A stretch of DNA of 35,000 nt. Origin: Anaeromyces robustus. Lineage: Eukaryota > Neocallimastigomycota > Neocallimastigomycetes > Neocallimastigales > Neocallimastigaceae. Shown here piece by piece: positions 1-13,570 of the stretch. Both the position numbers and the translations under genes were made by a program. Position 1 is the first letter of the stretch, and each line of letters starts with the position of its first letter. Location of the stretch: NCBI GenBank assembly GCA_002104895.1, contig MCFG01000318.1:1-35000 (forward strand). Reading direction: 5' to 3'. Under the pieces are notes generated by a model. The model was given only the letters and a program-made list of their open reading frames with translations, was not told the origin of the DNA and did no database searches.

Positions 1-344
1 AATTCTTTAAATTTTTAATTATGTTAAATAAATAAATTATTAAATATTATTTTATTTATGATTTTTTATAAAAAATATAAATTATTAAAGATAATTTATT
101 TAAATTTTTTTAATAATAATTTCTATCATTATATATAAAGATTAACAATTGTTTTATTTTTATTATTTTTATTAGCAAGCTATTTATATTAATATATAAA
201 TCAATATTTAAAAGTTAAATAACTCAAACTATTTAATATATATTTGATATACTTCTAAATAATAATAATAATGATATTTAATCATGATTTTTTTATAACC
301 TTTTTTATTTGTTTGATAACTCAATATATTCATTTTTTTATTTT

Positions 345-779
345 TTTTTTTTCTTTTATATTGAATTACTTTTTTTTAAATTTATTATTTATTTTATATA
401 TGAATATTCAATACTATTTATATATCATTTAACTATATATATTATTTTAAAAAATATATAAATGACAATATTTATAATTTTTATAAATAAAACAATAATA
501 ATAATATAATTATTATTATTATTACTGAATATTCAAATATAAAAAATTAAAAAAATTATTTTTTTTTCTTTTATATTGAATTATTTTTTTTTTTAAATTT
601 ATTATTTATTTTATATGTGAATATTCAATACTATTTATATATCATTTAACTACATATATATATTTTTTTAAAATGTCAATATTTATAATTTTTCAAATAA
701 AACAATAATAATAATATAATTATTATTATTATTATTATTATTACTGAATATTAAAATATAAAAAATAAAAAAATAAAAA
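345..779. repeat. Tandem duplication of about 215 bp, two diverged copies
   Basis: The block at about 345-558 is repeated at about 560-779. Both copies run in the same order through a T-tract, CTTTTATATTGAATTA, a TTATTTATTTTATAT segment, GAATATTCAATACTATTTAT, an AACTA/TATA stretch, a CAATATTTATAATTTTT segment, an AAAACAATAATAATAATAT segment, an ATT array and ATTACTGAATATT. The copies differ by a few substitutions and by lengths of T, TA and ATT runs, so the duplication is not brand new. No terminal inverted repeats or coding potential are visible. Confidence 0.8.
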
Positions 780-868
780 AAGATTAATAAATAATACTAA
801 AATAAAAATTAAAATATATTATTATATATAATAATTAAATATTAAAATTATAATTATGTATTTACTTA

Positions 869-1234
<366 letters not shown>

Positions 1235-2656
1235 TATTTATATAATATTATTTATATAATAATTTTTTTAAAAAATAAACAATAAAGTTCAAAAAGTGGA
1301 TATTAAAAAATAAATAAAATTTTTTTAATATACACAATATGTTATGTCAATATCTTAACATTTTATTGGTTTATTTTAGTGGCTATGAGTGTATAAACAT
1401 TTTTAGTATAATAAAAGGATTAAAATAAAATAAAATAAAAAGTCAGAAAAACTTATTCCATAATTCTATGTAATAATAGATCATAAACAAATAAAAAATA
1501 AATTATTTAATGATATACTTAAAAATAATAATAATAATACAATAAAAATAAATGAAATAAATATGTCAAAGCCAATGAGCATATTAAAATTATTATTATA
1601 ATATATATAATAAATTCTACACTTTTTTTTTTAAAAAAAAAATAAAAAAACTTCACTAACTGATTTTTAAATATTAATTATTTTTTTTGTTTTAATACTA
1701 TTAAATATTAATATATTATTTATTAATTATTATTATTATTATTATTATTTGTTATTTGTTATTTGTTATTACAATTAAACTATTTTTTCAATCATATATT
1801 TTTATTATGAAGTTGTATAAGATAATCTAATCCAATAATTTAATATAATTCATATGATATTTATTTGCATCATATGTAATTCCATAAAAGGAAAGAATCA
1901 TGCACTTCATTTATTCTAAATTTGGTGGGTTGATGAAAAAAATTTGGTACTTTTATTAATTAAGAAATAAATAAATGGATAAATATTATATATTTTAATA
2001 AAATATATTTCATATTAAATATTTTGTTTAAAAATTAAATATATTAATATATATATATATAAATATTACCAAATAATTATGATAGACATTAATATTTATA
2101 TTCTTTTCTTTAGGTTTTAAATATTTTAAAATAGAAAAACCATTAATATTTATAAAGTATAAATATAATATTTAATATAATAAATCATATAAACATTATA
2201 ATGTTAAACTATAAGAAAATATTTAAAAATTAAATATAATAAATTAGATATTATAACATTTAAACAACAATATGAATTGCTTTTATGACAATATTTAGTG
2301 TTAAATAAATAAATAAATATATTAATAAATTAATTAATTGCATAGTTTTATTAAAAGATCTTAAATATGTATGCCATTATACCATTATCAAATTATTATA
2401 CATTTTTTATAATATTAATATTATCTTAGTTCAATTACAATTTTTCAAATTTATAATTAATACATTAAAAATCTTTTAATAATACTAAGTAATAAATATA
2501 TAATATATAAAATATATTTATTTTTTTTTTTACTATTTGAGGGTATTTATAATTATATATTATATATTACAATATATTCTAACATATTTAATTATATAAT
2601 AAATTTATTGGTAAATGATATAAAAAAAACTAAAAATTAAATTTTGTAATAAACCA

Positions 2657-2691
<35 letters not shown>

Positions 2692-3895
2692 ATTTTGTAA
2701 TAAACCAAAAAAAATATTAATTAAAATTTAAATAAAATATAATTTATTGTTTTTATATAAATATATTAAATATATAATATATTGCAATTATATATAATTC
2801 AATTTAAAAATTTAATTAAATACATAATAAAAAAAATTTACTATTATCAAATTAAATAAAATAAACAAAAAAGATTAAAAATATTCATACTGATTTATCT
2901 TTTATATAAATATATAAAAAAAAAAAAAAACTGCATTTTAATAGAATTATCTAATGTAGTTTCTTATTTCTTATAACATAATACAAATGTAATTTACTAA
3001 AAATGCAATCTTTTAAATCTTTTAAATAAGAAAGTTAAAAATTTTGTTTTAATATAAATTTTATTATTGCATATATTTAATTAAAACCACAAATTATATG
3101 TTATTTTAAATACTTTATATTTTTTTATTATGGATTATCTTTAACTGTTTTCAAAGTAAAATTAAAGAAAAAATATATCTTTTATGTTATTGTAAAATCT
3201 GTTACGCGTTTTTCATTAAAAAAAAAAAAAACTGATTAATAAATAAAAATAATTTAGAATTAATATAAATAAGATACAATATATATAATATATATATATT
3301 ATGAGTATATTATCTATTGTGTTGATTATATTAAGAAATAAATAAAGAGCAAAAATATTATTTATTTAAATTTGGTTATATTAAATAATTTTGGTTTAAA
3401 TTTTAAAATTATGGCAAAACATTTTAGAAATAAAAACATAAAAAATAAATAAATAAATAAAGCTAATATATTAAATATTATATTGATTAATATATTAAAA
3501 TTATATTAAAATAAATTAATATTACTTTATGAATATATTATTTTTATATATTATATTTTAAATAAAAGTACGATATTAATATATATTTTAAAATTTTAAT
3601 TATTAAAAAATATATTATATCCAAGACGTTATATGGAATGTAAAATAAATATAATTAAAATTAATTATTCATTATTATATAAACTGTATACTGTATATAA
3701 ACTGTTAATTGATATTTTATATTATTAATATATTAAATTATATATTAAATATATTATAAATGTTTATTTTATTGTACATTTCATCATAAAGTTTGTTTCA
3801 TTTATTCATTTATTAATTTTATTTATTTTTTTTTTATTTATTAATTTATTAATTTATTAATTTATTAATTTATTAATTTAATTACTTTTATTATT

Positions 3896-3896
3896 C

Positions 3897-3980
<84 letters not shown>

Positions 3981-3982
3981 TT
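3896..3982. repeat. TTTA tetranucleotide microsatellite
   Basis: Pure (TTTA)n run of about 21 units, preceded at about 3836-3880 by a separate array of the 8-mer AATTTATT. Confidence 0.9.
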
Positions 3983-4879
3983 ATTTTATTTTATTTCATA
4001 TTAAAATTTTTATATATAAAAAGAGTACAATTTGTCTTTTTTTATCATTTATTGTTTTTGCTACTAAAGTCTTAGTTTTATATTATGTAGTAATATATAA
4101 ATAATAAAATAATAATATATTTAATAATATAATAATAACAGTAGTTAATAATTACAGTTTTTTTTTTTTTTTTTTCAAATAAAATAATTGAGAAGAAACC
4201 TAAAAGTAAATAAATAAATAAATAATATTAAAATAAGTTGTTATCATGAATTAAGAATAAAATAAAACAATTTCCATTTATTTTTAACGTAAAAACGCTA
4301 AAAAAAAAATAATAAACAAAATTTTTAAATAAAATTAAATAATTTAAAATAATTATTTAATTCTCTTTAAAAAAAAAAAAAAATTCAAGGTAAATGTATA
4401 AATATTTCAATCAATGCAATTTAAGTAATTAACAAAAAACTTAAATATTTTTTATGATAATTTCATCATTATTTATATTATACTTTAAAAAAAAAGACAT
4501 TATAAATATTATTATTTAACTTATATAATAAAATAATTTAAACCTTATTTGTTTTTATACCTTTTTTTTTTGTAATAATAATTGTAATATTTACAATATA
4601 TTGAAAAGGTTTTAATAATAAAAAACAAAAATATAAAAAATATATTTATTTATATATATATAAAATAAAAAGTAAAATTTATTTTAATAATAGTTAATTA
4701 TGAAATTATGAAAATATATAATTTTTTATTTTTATATTATAAATAAAATTTTGAATAATTATTATTAAATCTACTTACAAGTATAATTTAAAATTTTTTA
4801 AATAAAAAAAATTTTAAATCAAAAATTTGTAATAAATTTTGTTATAACAAGCTTTAAAAATAATATAACATTAAAACAA

Positions 4880-4882
<3 letters not shown>

Positions 4883-4921
<39 letters not shown>
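4883..4921. repeat. 39-nt poly(A) tract upstream of the orphan gene
   Basis: An uninterrupted 39-nt A run, followed by a further A-rich, G-punctuated stretch to about 4970. It ends roughly 150 nt before the start codon at 5075. Long dA:dT tracts exclude nucleosomes and often mark fungal promoters, so a promoter role is plausible but inferred. Confidence 0.7.
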
Positions 4922-4923
<2 letters not shown>

Positions 4924-5074
4924 AAGAAGAAAAGAAAAAAAAATAAAAAAAAAGTAATAAAAGAAAATTAAATAATTACTGTAATCTTTTTTATATTATT
5001 ATTATATGTAATATTACTATATATATAAAATAAAATAACTTTTTTAAATAAATAAATTAATAAAAACTAAATAA

Positions 5075-7582
5075 ATGGCTGATTATTTAAATGAAGATTC
5101 ATTTTGTTCATGGCATACTTGCCAAGAAGAAAATCAATACACTAAACCCAGTAATGAAAATATTATAAAAGATTTTAATTTGAATATAGATGATTCAGAT
5201 GAAGATTCTATAAAAGAATTTCAACAAATTATAGATACGACTGATGCTTTTAATAATTTCAAAAATGGAAATAATAGTGATAATGATTTTCTTAGACCAT
5301 CAACACCAAATAGAATTTTAAAAAAAGATAATAGTCCTATATTGTCAAATATTTTAAGACCTAAGTATCTTAGTTTTAATAATGAACAGCTTCAGCAAAA
5401 TGTAAGTTTGGCTGATAAAACTACTCCATATAATAATGTAAATATTGTTGAGAACTCTCATGAAATACCATCTTTCACTTTAAATGATGAGAAAGTTTCA
5501 AATATATTCAATATTTCAGATGTAAAATTTAATATTTTATCAGAAAATCAAACATCTTCAATGACTTTGATTGATTCTCAAAATCAAGATATTGAAGAAA
5601 CCCCTTCAAATATTTCTATCCCAGAAGGTACACTATCAAATTATGAAAAAATAAATGCAATGTTACCACCAAGTGGTAAATCACATGATATCAATGAAAA
5701 TACTAAGAATAATCTTGAAAATAAAAAAGAAAATATTAAAGATGATATTGAAAATAAAAAAGAAAATATCAAAGATGATATTGAAAATAAAAAAGAAAAT
5801 ATTAAAGATGATATTGAAAATATAAAAAATAATATTGAAATATCCGATAATAAAATTAAAGATGATCTTAGTAATATTACTGATAATATAAAAGATAATA
5901 TGGAGGATACAAAAGAAATAATTAATGATGGTATAAAAAATGTTAAAGAAAGCACAGAAAATATCAAAATGAATACTACAGAAAAAATTAATAAAAATAA
6001 TGTCGTCGATGATAATAACAATGAAAATACAGGTACATTAGGTAGACTTTTTAGTTATTTTAAAGGATTTGGAAAATATGAAATTAATGAAAATGTTGAT
6101 AATAAAGAAGATAAAGCTAAAGAAGAAAATGAAATTAATACCATCCAAAAGGTAACAGATGTTCAAAATTTAAAACCACCTGTATTAATAGCAGAATCTT
6201 CCTCTTTGACAATGGTTGATAATGATGAATATGATGATTCAGAATTTGTAAATGCTTATGATGGCAATTATAATGAAAATTCATATGAAAATCATTATGA
6301 TGATAATTTTTCTTATAATAATAAAATAATTAATGAAAATAATGATAAAAATGAAATTGAGAATGAGAATGAGGATGATGTTGAAACTGAAGATGAAGAT
6401 GAATTTGAAAATGCTATTCAAGAAGTTAGTACAAATATAAATAATAATCAACAAAATATTAATTCTCAAGAAGTTGTTGTAGAAGAAACAGTTGTTCAAA
6501 GTTCAGATAATACAGGAAATGTTACTAATAAAATTTCTACCTATGTAAATAAAGACGATATAAACAATATAAATAATAATGAGCCACTACCAACAATCAT
6601 TAATAATAATATGGTCAATAATAATTATTACGATAATAAAAATGATGATCATAATATTATTGATAATTATGACGTTAACATTAATAATAATAATAATAAT
6701 AATATTATCGACAATAATAAATTTACTGATGATAACATTATTTATGATGATGATAATGAAAATGAAAATGATAACAATATTATCAATAATAATAATAATA
6801 ATAATAATATCGAAAATAATAGCACACAAAATGAAGTTGAAGACGATGAATCTGAAGCAACTACGGATGATTGTAAGTAAAATTATAATATTATTATTAA
6901 TATTAATAAAAATAAATGATAATAATATATAAATATATATAATAACATATCTATTTTATTGAACATTTTTTTTTATTAATAATTATTAAATTATATTTGA
7001 TTCAAAAAATATAGTCCAAGATGCTATAACTTCTTCATATGTTAATATCAATATTAATGAGTCACAATATTCTTCACAATACATATCAAAAATTCATCCA
7101 ATGGCATTATCAGACAAAGAAGGGACAATTAGAATAATTAATCCATTAGTAAAAAAAGGATCTTCAAATACTCTAAAAGCACAACCTATAAATATAGAAT
7201 TAGTACCAGTACATAAACCAATTAGTGAAGTTGGTGATTATAATTGTACTTTTGATAGTTTTAAAACGGGTATACAAGAATCTAGAATAATGAATGAAGA
7301 ATACGACAATAATATCTTACCAAATGAACAATCAAATAAAATTCTTAAAAAGAAACATGTATGTATTATTTATTATTATATAATTATAATATATATAGAT
7401 ATATATTTTCATTTTTCAATACTATAATAATTTATATATATATATAATTATAAAAAAAATTTTTTTTTTATTTATACATTATTAATTCTCTATTCATATA
7501 TATATATATATAATAGAAAAAGAGAAAGTGGTATAAGAAAATATTTAGATTGGCAATTTGTAAAAAGCATGATGATGTTTAA
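5075..7582 (+). CDS. Orphan Asn-rich protein with 11-residue repeats and basic C-terminus (three exons)
   Basis: I do not recognise a family. The model is join(5075..6872, 7015..7358, 7517..7582), 735 residues. Donors are GTAAGT and GTATGT and both acceptors are TAG. An alternative first acceptor six bases downstream (CAAG, exon from 7021) also stays in frame. Residues 1-210 are polar and probably disordered. Residues about 213-308 carry an 11-residue helical repeat (ENKKENIKDDI, three near-identical copies, then degenerate ones). A short hydrophobic/basic segment LGRLFSYFKGFGKY follows. Residues about 400-600 are Asn/Asp/Glu-rich with poly-Asn runs. The second exon is less repetitive. The third encodes a strongly basic tail (KKRKWYKKIFRLAICKK) suited to acidic membranes or nucleic acid. 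No signal peptide or membrane span is seen. An 11-residue period is known from LEA-type and lipid-surface-binding helices, so membrane association is one hypothesis. Existence of the gene is fairly sure; function is unknown. Confidence 0.75.
5713..5830 (+). repeat. 33-bp in-frame tandem repeat inside the orphan gene
   Basis: Three near-identical 33-bp units plus a partial fourth. The unit encodes the 11-mer ENIKDDIENKK. Differences are mainly silent (ATT/ATC), which suggests recent expansion under protein-level constraint. More degenerate copies continue to about 6000. Confidence 0.85.
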
Positions 7583-7803
7583 TTAAAAAAAATAATATAA
7601 TAACAATATAATAAAATCTTATATATCAATACATATATATATATATATGATTTTATTATTTTTTATTATAAATTATTAAAATAATTTACCATATTTTTGA
7701 AAATTAAAGTTTAATTTTTTAAAACGGAATAATCAAGAAGAATAATATAAAATAATAAATATCAACAAATAAAACAAAAGATAAATATAACTTAAATATC
7801 AGC

Positions 7804-7810
<7 letters not shown>

Positions 7811-7849
<39 letters not shown>
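7811..7849. repeat. 39-nt poly(A) tract
   Basis: An uninterrupted run of 39 A, about 230 nt after the orphan gene's stop codon, followed by GAAAGAAAAA. Its length matches the tract upstream of the same gene, so the two flank the gene. Confidence 0.8.
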
Positions 7850-7851
<2 letters not shown>

Positions 7852-8649
7852 AAGAAAAATAACATAGAACATTTAGGTTTTGAAAAGATATAATTATTCA
7901 CGCAAATTACATAAAAATAATTATTTATTGTTTATACATTTTATATTTTAACCATTAGTATATTATTTTATTTTTCGTTTTTTACAGTTAATAAAGCGTT
8001 ATTTTATCCTCATTATACAATAACTGTATATATAATATATATATATATTAATATTATCATAATTATAGCATTTAAAATATACTTTTAAATTATATTAATA
8101 ATATATAACAATATAACAAATACATAACCAAAAATATATAATATAATACATTTTTATTTTTTATAATATTAAACATATATATAATAATACCATAATAATA
8201 ACAAATTATAATATATTTATTATAGTAATAATTATGAGATTTATATAAAATATAACATTATTATTGATATTATTTAATATTTTACATGACCATAAATAAT
8301 GAAATTCATATACAAAATTTTAACATAATTTTAATTTGAGCATAAATAATAATATTTACACACTTTTATTATTTAATAATGATAATAATAATAATGATAA
8401 TAATTATAATAATAAAAGGAATAAAAGGAATAATGAAAATTAAAAAAAAAAAAATTTTTTTTTTCTCATTATTACTTAAAAAATATTAATAATAATAATT
8501 AATAATTAATATAATTTTGAAAAAAAATATATATATATTTTTTATTTATTATTTTTATTTTTAAATTTTTTTTTTCCTAAATGACTATTTAATATAACCT
8601 TGAATAAAATAATATTAAAGATATTAAAAAAATTAAAAAAAAAAAAAAA

Positions 8650-8680
<31 letters not shown>

Positions 8681-9532
8681 AAAAATAAAAATAAAACATA
8701 AATAAAATAAAAATAATATAAAACAAAAATAAAAATCAAATCAAACAATCAGATCAAAAATTACTTTTAAAATCTATATTAAAAAGAAACAAAAATTACA
8801 TAAAAAAAAAATCTATAATAATATTTATTATCTACATTTGTATATATATATTTACTTATTTAATATTATATTCATCATAATTAATAATTAACAATGGATA
8901 TCATATTTTTAATTAATTAATAGTGTAAAAATAATTATTATTATTTGTTTGTCTATTAATAAAAAATATTAAATATTTTATTTATTTTTTGTTTTTTCTT
9001 TGTTTTTATTTATATATATATATATATATAATTGTGTGTCATAATATGTCCATATCAAAATGTAACAAAAAACGTGGATGTATATTCTCTTCCTATAGTC
9101 AAAAAAAAAAAAATGTAACAATTTTATAAATTTTATCTAATTCAAAAAAAAAAAATTTAAATATTTATTATTTAAATTTTTAATTATGTAGAAATAATGA
9201 ACTCCGAGTTTTTGAAATATCTCCCGGATACAAAATAATAATAATTTGTATAAAAAATAATTATTAATATATAATGATTCTATAGTTTAGATAAATATAA
9301 TAATAAAACTTGTAAATATATAAATAATTATCTTATAATTGATGTTATAAATAAAGATCATAAACAACACTTTAATGAAAGATTAAGAATAAAAATGATA
9401 TTACTAATGAATTTGGTTGATGAAAGTAATAGAAATAAATGAAATTTTAAAAATGAATTTAGTAATAATATTTCATTTAAAGAATAATTAATAAAAAAAG
9501 TCAAAAATGAATATACTACCGTTTTATTTGTT

Positions 9533-9867
9533 ATTTTTCTTTTATTACTATTTTCATTGTTATAAAAATACTAAACAATTATTTTTAATTATTTTTTTTT
9601 TTTTTTTTTTTTTGTATCATCTTCCATATAATATAAATCTTTTTATTTTAATATAAAAATAATATATTACGAAATAATATAAAAAGTTTAAATTTAATTA
9701 ATTTTTCTTTTATTACTATTTTCATTGTTATAAAAATACTAAACAATTATTTTTAATTATTTTTTTTTTTTTTTTTTTTTGTATCATCTTCCATATAATA
9801 TAAATCTTTTTATTTTAATATAAAAATAATATATTACGAAATAATATAAAAAGTTTAAATTTAATTA
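9533..9867. repeat. Near-perfect 168-bp tandem duplication
   Basis: Copy 1 spans 9533-9700 and copy 2 spans 9701-9867. By eye they are identical apart from one T in the internal poly(T) run (22 versus 21). Each unit begins ATTTTTCTTTTATTACTATT and contains GTATCATCTTCCATATAATA after the T run. No target-site duplication, inverted termini or reading frame is visible. The identity implies a very recent duplication, or an assembly artefact around the T run. Confidence 0.92.
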
Positions 9868-10987
9868 ATAATTTCCTTTTATATTTTTTCAATTTCACAT
9901 ATTAAAAATTAAAAAAAAAAATATTAAAAATTCATTAATATTAATTTATTAAAAATATTAATTTATTTGTATATAAAAAAATAAAATAATTAAATATATT
10001 AATTATTAATTTTTTTTTGTTGTTTTTAATCTGGTTTAAAAAATTAATAATAAATTAATTATTAAAAAAATAAATAATTTGAATATTTTTAATTATTCAT
10101 TTTTAATTAAAAAAAAAAAAAAAAAAAACTTAATTGACATTTATTTAATTATAAAATGATATATTATTAATTATTATAAACTTTTAATCTATTGTAAACT
10201 ACTATTATAAAAAAATTCAGTAATATTTTATATTCCAATTTCTTTATTTTATATAAAAAACAAAAAATCTTAAAAATTTTTATTAAAAAAAAAAAAGAAA
10301 AAAAGAAAAAAAGAAAAAAAAAAAAAAAAAGAAAAAAAAATAAAAAAAAATAAAAAAAAAAAATAAAATGGTAAAATAGTAAAAGTAGAATGAAAAATCT
10401 GTATTATGGTAATTAATAAATAATTATTATCTTAATATTTTTAAATATTATAAAAAAAATTTTTTTTTAATATTACTAATATTATACATATATAATTAAT
10501 ACATATGTATGCATATTATAATTTTTAATTTTTTGAATTACACACTGTAAAATAACGAAAAATTATAATATTCTATTTTTTATATAAAATATATATTAAC
10601 CATTGAATTTATTTTTTTTTTTTCTATATTATATTTCAAATAAATATTTATAAACTTATTAGCAAAACTATGTTTATATATAAAGCAAAAATAATAAATA
10701 AAACCTTATAATAAAATTTGACAATTCAACAAGCGAAAATATATATATATATATATATAAAGCATAATTAAATTATATATATTATTTATAATACCTTTTT
10801 ACACAATAATAAAATAAAATTTAATAATTATAATCATAATATAAGAATATCAAAATATATAATTTCAAAAAATAATAATTAATAAAACAAAATTACGAGA
10901 ATTAAATTGTGAAATAATAATTAATATCTTTAAATTGAAATAAATTGAAATTTTAAAAAATTAAAAATCAATTAAATAAAATTAAAA

Positions 10988-11968
10988 ATGAATACCTACG
11001 GTAACAGAATAGATGTTATTAAAAAAGGCTATTTAATACATAAAAAACATACAAAAGTATTTGTAATTTTATGTTCACCTTTAACTATTTCTGATGTTTC
11101 CACAGTTTATTATTCAATTTTTGGAGGCAATGGTATAAATTAAATTAAATAATATATAAATTTTTTATTATTTTTTTTTTTATTTTAATATCAGTTATAT
11201 ACTTATATTGTTAAAAAAAAATTTTTTTTATAAATATATTTTTTTAATATTTCAAACAATTGAGGTTTGGAAAATAGAGCTGCAATATTAGGAAATATTG
11301 CTTTTGCTGCTATGGAAGGTAAATTGAAAATATGTATATATAATAAAAAGAAATTATTATATGTATTTTTAGTCTTAATATTGAAATAATAATTTTTTAA
11401 AATATATTTTTTTCTATATAGAAACACCATTATTGATTTTATTAGCTTCCGAAAAAGAAACTAGCCGTCCAATATTTGTTCATTTTATGAATATTAATGG
11501 TATTGATGATGAAGTATGTTTTTTTTTTTTTTTTTTTTATAAAAATGAATAAAATATTTGTTAATAAAAAGAAAAAAAAAAAATAATGATAATAATAGCA
11601 ACAATAATAAAATTTTACAGGTTAAATTGGGACAAGCTTGCTGCATGAGATTACATACTACTAAAGCAGATTTTACTTTTTCAGCATCAACTAGTACAGA
11701 TTATCAAGAATGGATTTATGCTTTTAAAGATGCTTATAAAAAAGCTCATCCAGCATCAAAAAGAAGAACATTAAATAAAGAAGTAGATGATGTTGATGAT
11801 TTAGAAGAAAATAATTATACAGTTGAAAATATTGACCCTAATATGTTTATTCCATATAATCCTACAGCTACATTAGGTCGTTCTCGATCAGCTTCAAAAG
11901 CAGAAAAACCTTTATTAGGTCGATTATTCGGCCAGTGTATACCGGATACTAATAATAATAATAAAAAC

Positions 11969-12002
<34 letters not shown>

Positions 12003-12451
12003 TTAATAATAATAATAACTATAATAAAAATCATCATCACTATAATTCAAACTATTTAAGAAATTCTCCTGCTGGTATGAGTCCTCGTAATAGATCATCT
12101 AATACAGCACGTGTTGTAACTCCATCCTCTCCAGCAAATAAAAAACCTATTGAAACAAATAGATTATCTAACCCCCCTGCTCATATTAATCTACCACCTA
12201 CTTTGCCTGTTAATCCTGCTACTACTTCTGTTATAACACCAAACAATGCTGTATATAGTGAAATGCCACCTTTAAATCCACCAACAAATGTAAATACTGT
12301 TAATACTAATGTTAATACTATACCAACTACTGCTACTACAACGACAACTACTACTTCTTCAGTAACTACAACAGCATTACCAACATCACCTGCACCAAAA
12401 AAAATTGAAATTCCTAAAAATGAAACACCAGTACCAATAAAAACTAATTAA
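10988..12451 (+). CDS. PH-domain protein with low-complexity C-terminal half (four exons)
   Basis: Model join(10988..11132, 11265..11318, 11422..11513, 11621..12451), 373 residues. Residues about 9-138 read as a pleckstrin homology domain. There is an opening strand with basic loop (KKGYLIHKKHTKVFVILC), a hydrophobic strand pair around PLLILLASEKETSRPIFVHF, then DFTFSASTSTDYQEWIYAF, the usual final strand and C-terminal helix with the invariant Trp (W128). PH domains bind phosphoinositides or proteins at membranes; ligand specificity cannot be read here. A linker with RSRSASKAEKP and LLGRLFGQC follows, then a poly-Asn/His block (about 207-240) and a Pro/Thr/Ser-rich tail that is probably disordered. 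The first acceptor could also be 15 nt downstream (exon from 11280), still in frame. Donors are GTATAA, GTAAAT and GTATGT. The open stretch upstream of 11621 (from 11558) is intron, not coding. Confidence 0.82.
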
Positions 12452-13323
12452 ATTTAAAAAAAATACGGAAAATTTTTAAATTAATATAAATATATATATA
12501 TATATATATATAATGAATAAAATTATATATTATATTTAAGCTACTTTTTTAAAATCTATTATTCTTTATAATAATATTATTACTATAAAACATTATAAAA
12601 AATATTAAAAAAAAAATTATACTTATGATAATTATATAACAAATAGCTCTACATATATCACATTATTCATTTTTAACTTGTTTTTTCTTTGATAACACTT
12701 TATATATTTATATTATTATTTTTGTATTTCATTTATTTATTATATATTACCAATATAATTATATCAATTAATATTAATAATAAATAAATAATTGTATATA
12801 TTTCTATTTTTGTATAAAATTTTCATCGAATTTACTTTACATTAATATATATAGTAATAATACTAATTAATATTTAATAAATATTTATTGTCAAAAAAAA
12901 AAAAAAAAAAAAAGCAAGGAAAAAAAAAATATAATAAAAGTCAAAAAGTATCTAAAACTTATTATTTTGAATATTTTTAATTATTTAATATTATGATAAA
13001 TACTAGTTAGTATTATATTATAAAATTATAATTATATCATTTTTATTTTTTTTTTATTTATTTATTTATTTTTTTTATTTATTTATTCATTTATTTATTT
13101 ATTTATTTATTAAATTATTTATTTATAAGAATAATAAAATATTTATTATTACTAATAGTATTCTTAATCATTGATATAAATAAAACTACTTTATTTTTGT
13201 ATATTAATTTTTTAATATATTATTATTTTTTTTATAGATTATTTGCTATATATTATTAAAAAACTTTTTATTTGTTCTATTTATTATTGATTATTACTCA
13301 TTATTTACATAATTATTTTATTA

Positions 13324-13357
<34 letters not shown>

Positions 13358-13513
13358 TTTTATACATTTTTTTTCCTTTATTATTATAAGAATTATTTAT
13401 TTTCGATTTGTTTTCGATATGTTTTAACAAAAATTTACTATATATATAATTACTTTTTGATTAATTAATTATTTGATTGATTTTTTAAAATATTTTTTTT
13501 TTCTTCCACTTTA

Positions 13514-13544
<31 letters not shown>

Positions 13545-13570
13545 CTGATTTTATTGATTTTAATTTATCT
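12452..13570. other. Intergenic region between convergent genes
   Basis: The PH gene (+) and the sorting nexin gene (-) converge here, so both 3' UTRs and polyadenylation sites should lie inside. It contains TA runs, an A-tract at about 12894-12913, a TTTA array at about 13052-13130 and an ATT array at about 13323-13355. AATAAA-like strings are too common in this base composition to identify real poly(A) signals. I see nothing else. Confidence 0.6.

Larger units (their letters stand above)
7583..10987. other. Intergenic region between the orphan and PH-domain genes
   Basis: No gene can be supported. It contains a 39-nt poly(A) run (7811-7849), an AAAT array (about 8647-8690), two slightly GC-richer islands (about 9040-9110 and 9186-9235), a 54-codon open stretch without a start codon (9278-9439), the tandem duplication at 9533-9867, and an A-rich, G-punctuated block (about 10279-10369). 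The final few hundred bases should hold the promoter of the PH-domain gene, but no specific motif stands out. Confidence 0.6.

Noticed and set aside
1851-1877. Inverted repeat CATATGAT...ATCATATG
   Set aside because: An 8-bp arm in A+T-rich DNA is expected by chance, and nothing nearby suggests a terminator or binding site.
5641-6021. Minus-strand open frame of 126 codons opposite the orphan gene
   Set aside because: It is the antisense shadow of the ENIKDDIENKK repeat; Ser/Leu/Phe/Ile composition follows directly from the repeat codons.
9186-9235. GC-richer island with a 13-codon frame (MNSEFLKYLPDTK) on one strand and a possible peptide on the other
   Set aside because: Too short to identify and without matching splice sites nearby; it could be a relic, but nothing supports a family.
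9278-9439. 54-codon open stretch that could be a decayed gene fragment
   Set aside because: It lacks a start codon, is not similar to anything I know, and its length is unremarkable.
11558-11620. In-frame ATG upstream of the large PH-gene exon, which would give a shorter protein
   Set aside because: This stretch lies inside a GTATGT...TTACAG intron. The upstream exons complete a PH domain in phase.
11905-11940. LGRLF shared by the orphan protein (about residue 325) and the PH protein
   Set aside because: A five-residue match between neighbouring proteins rich in low complexity is not enough to argue for a common motif or origin.
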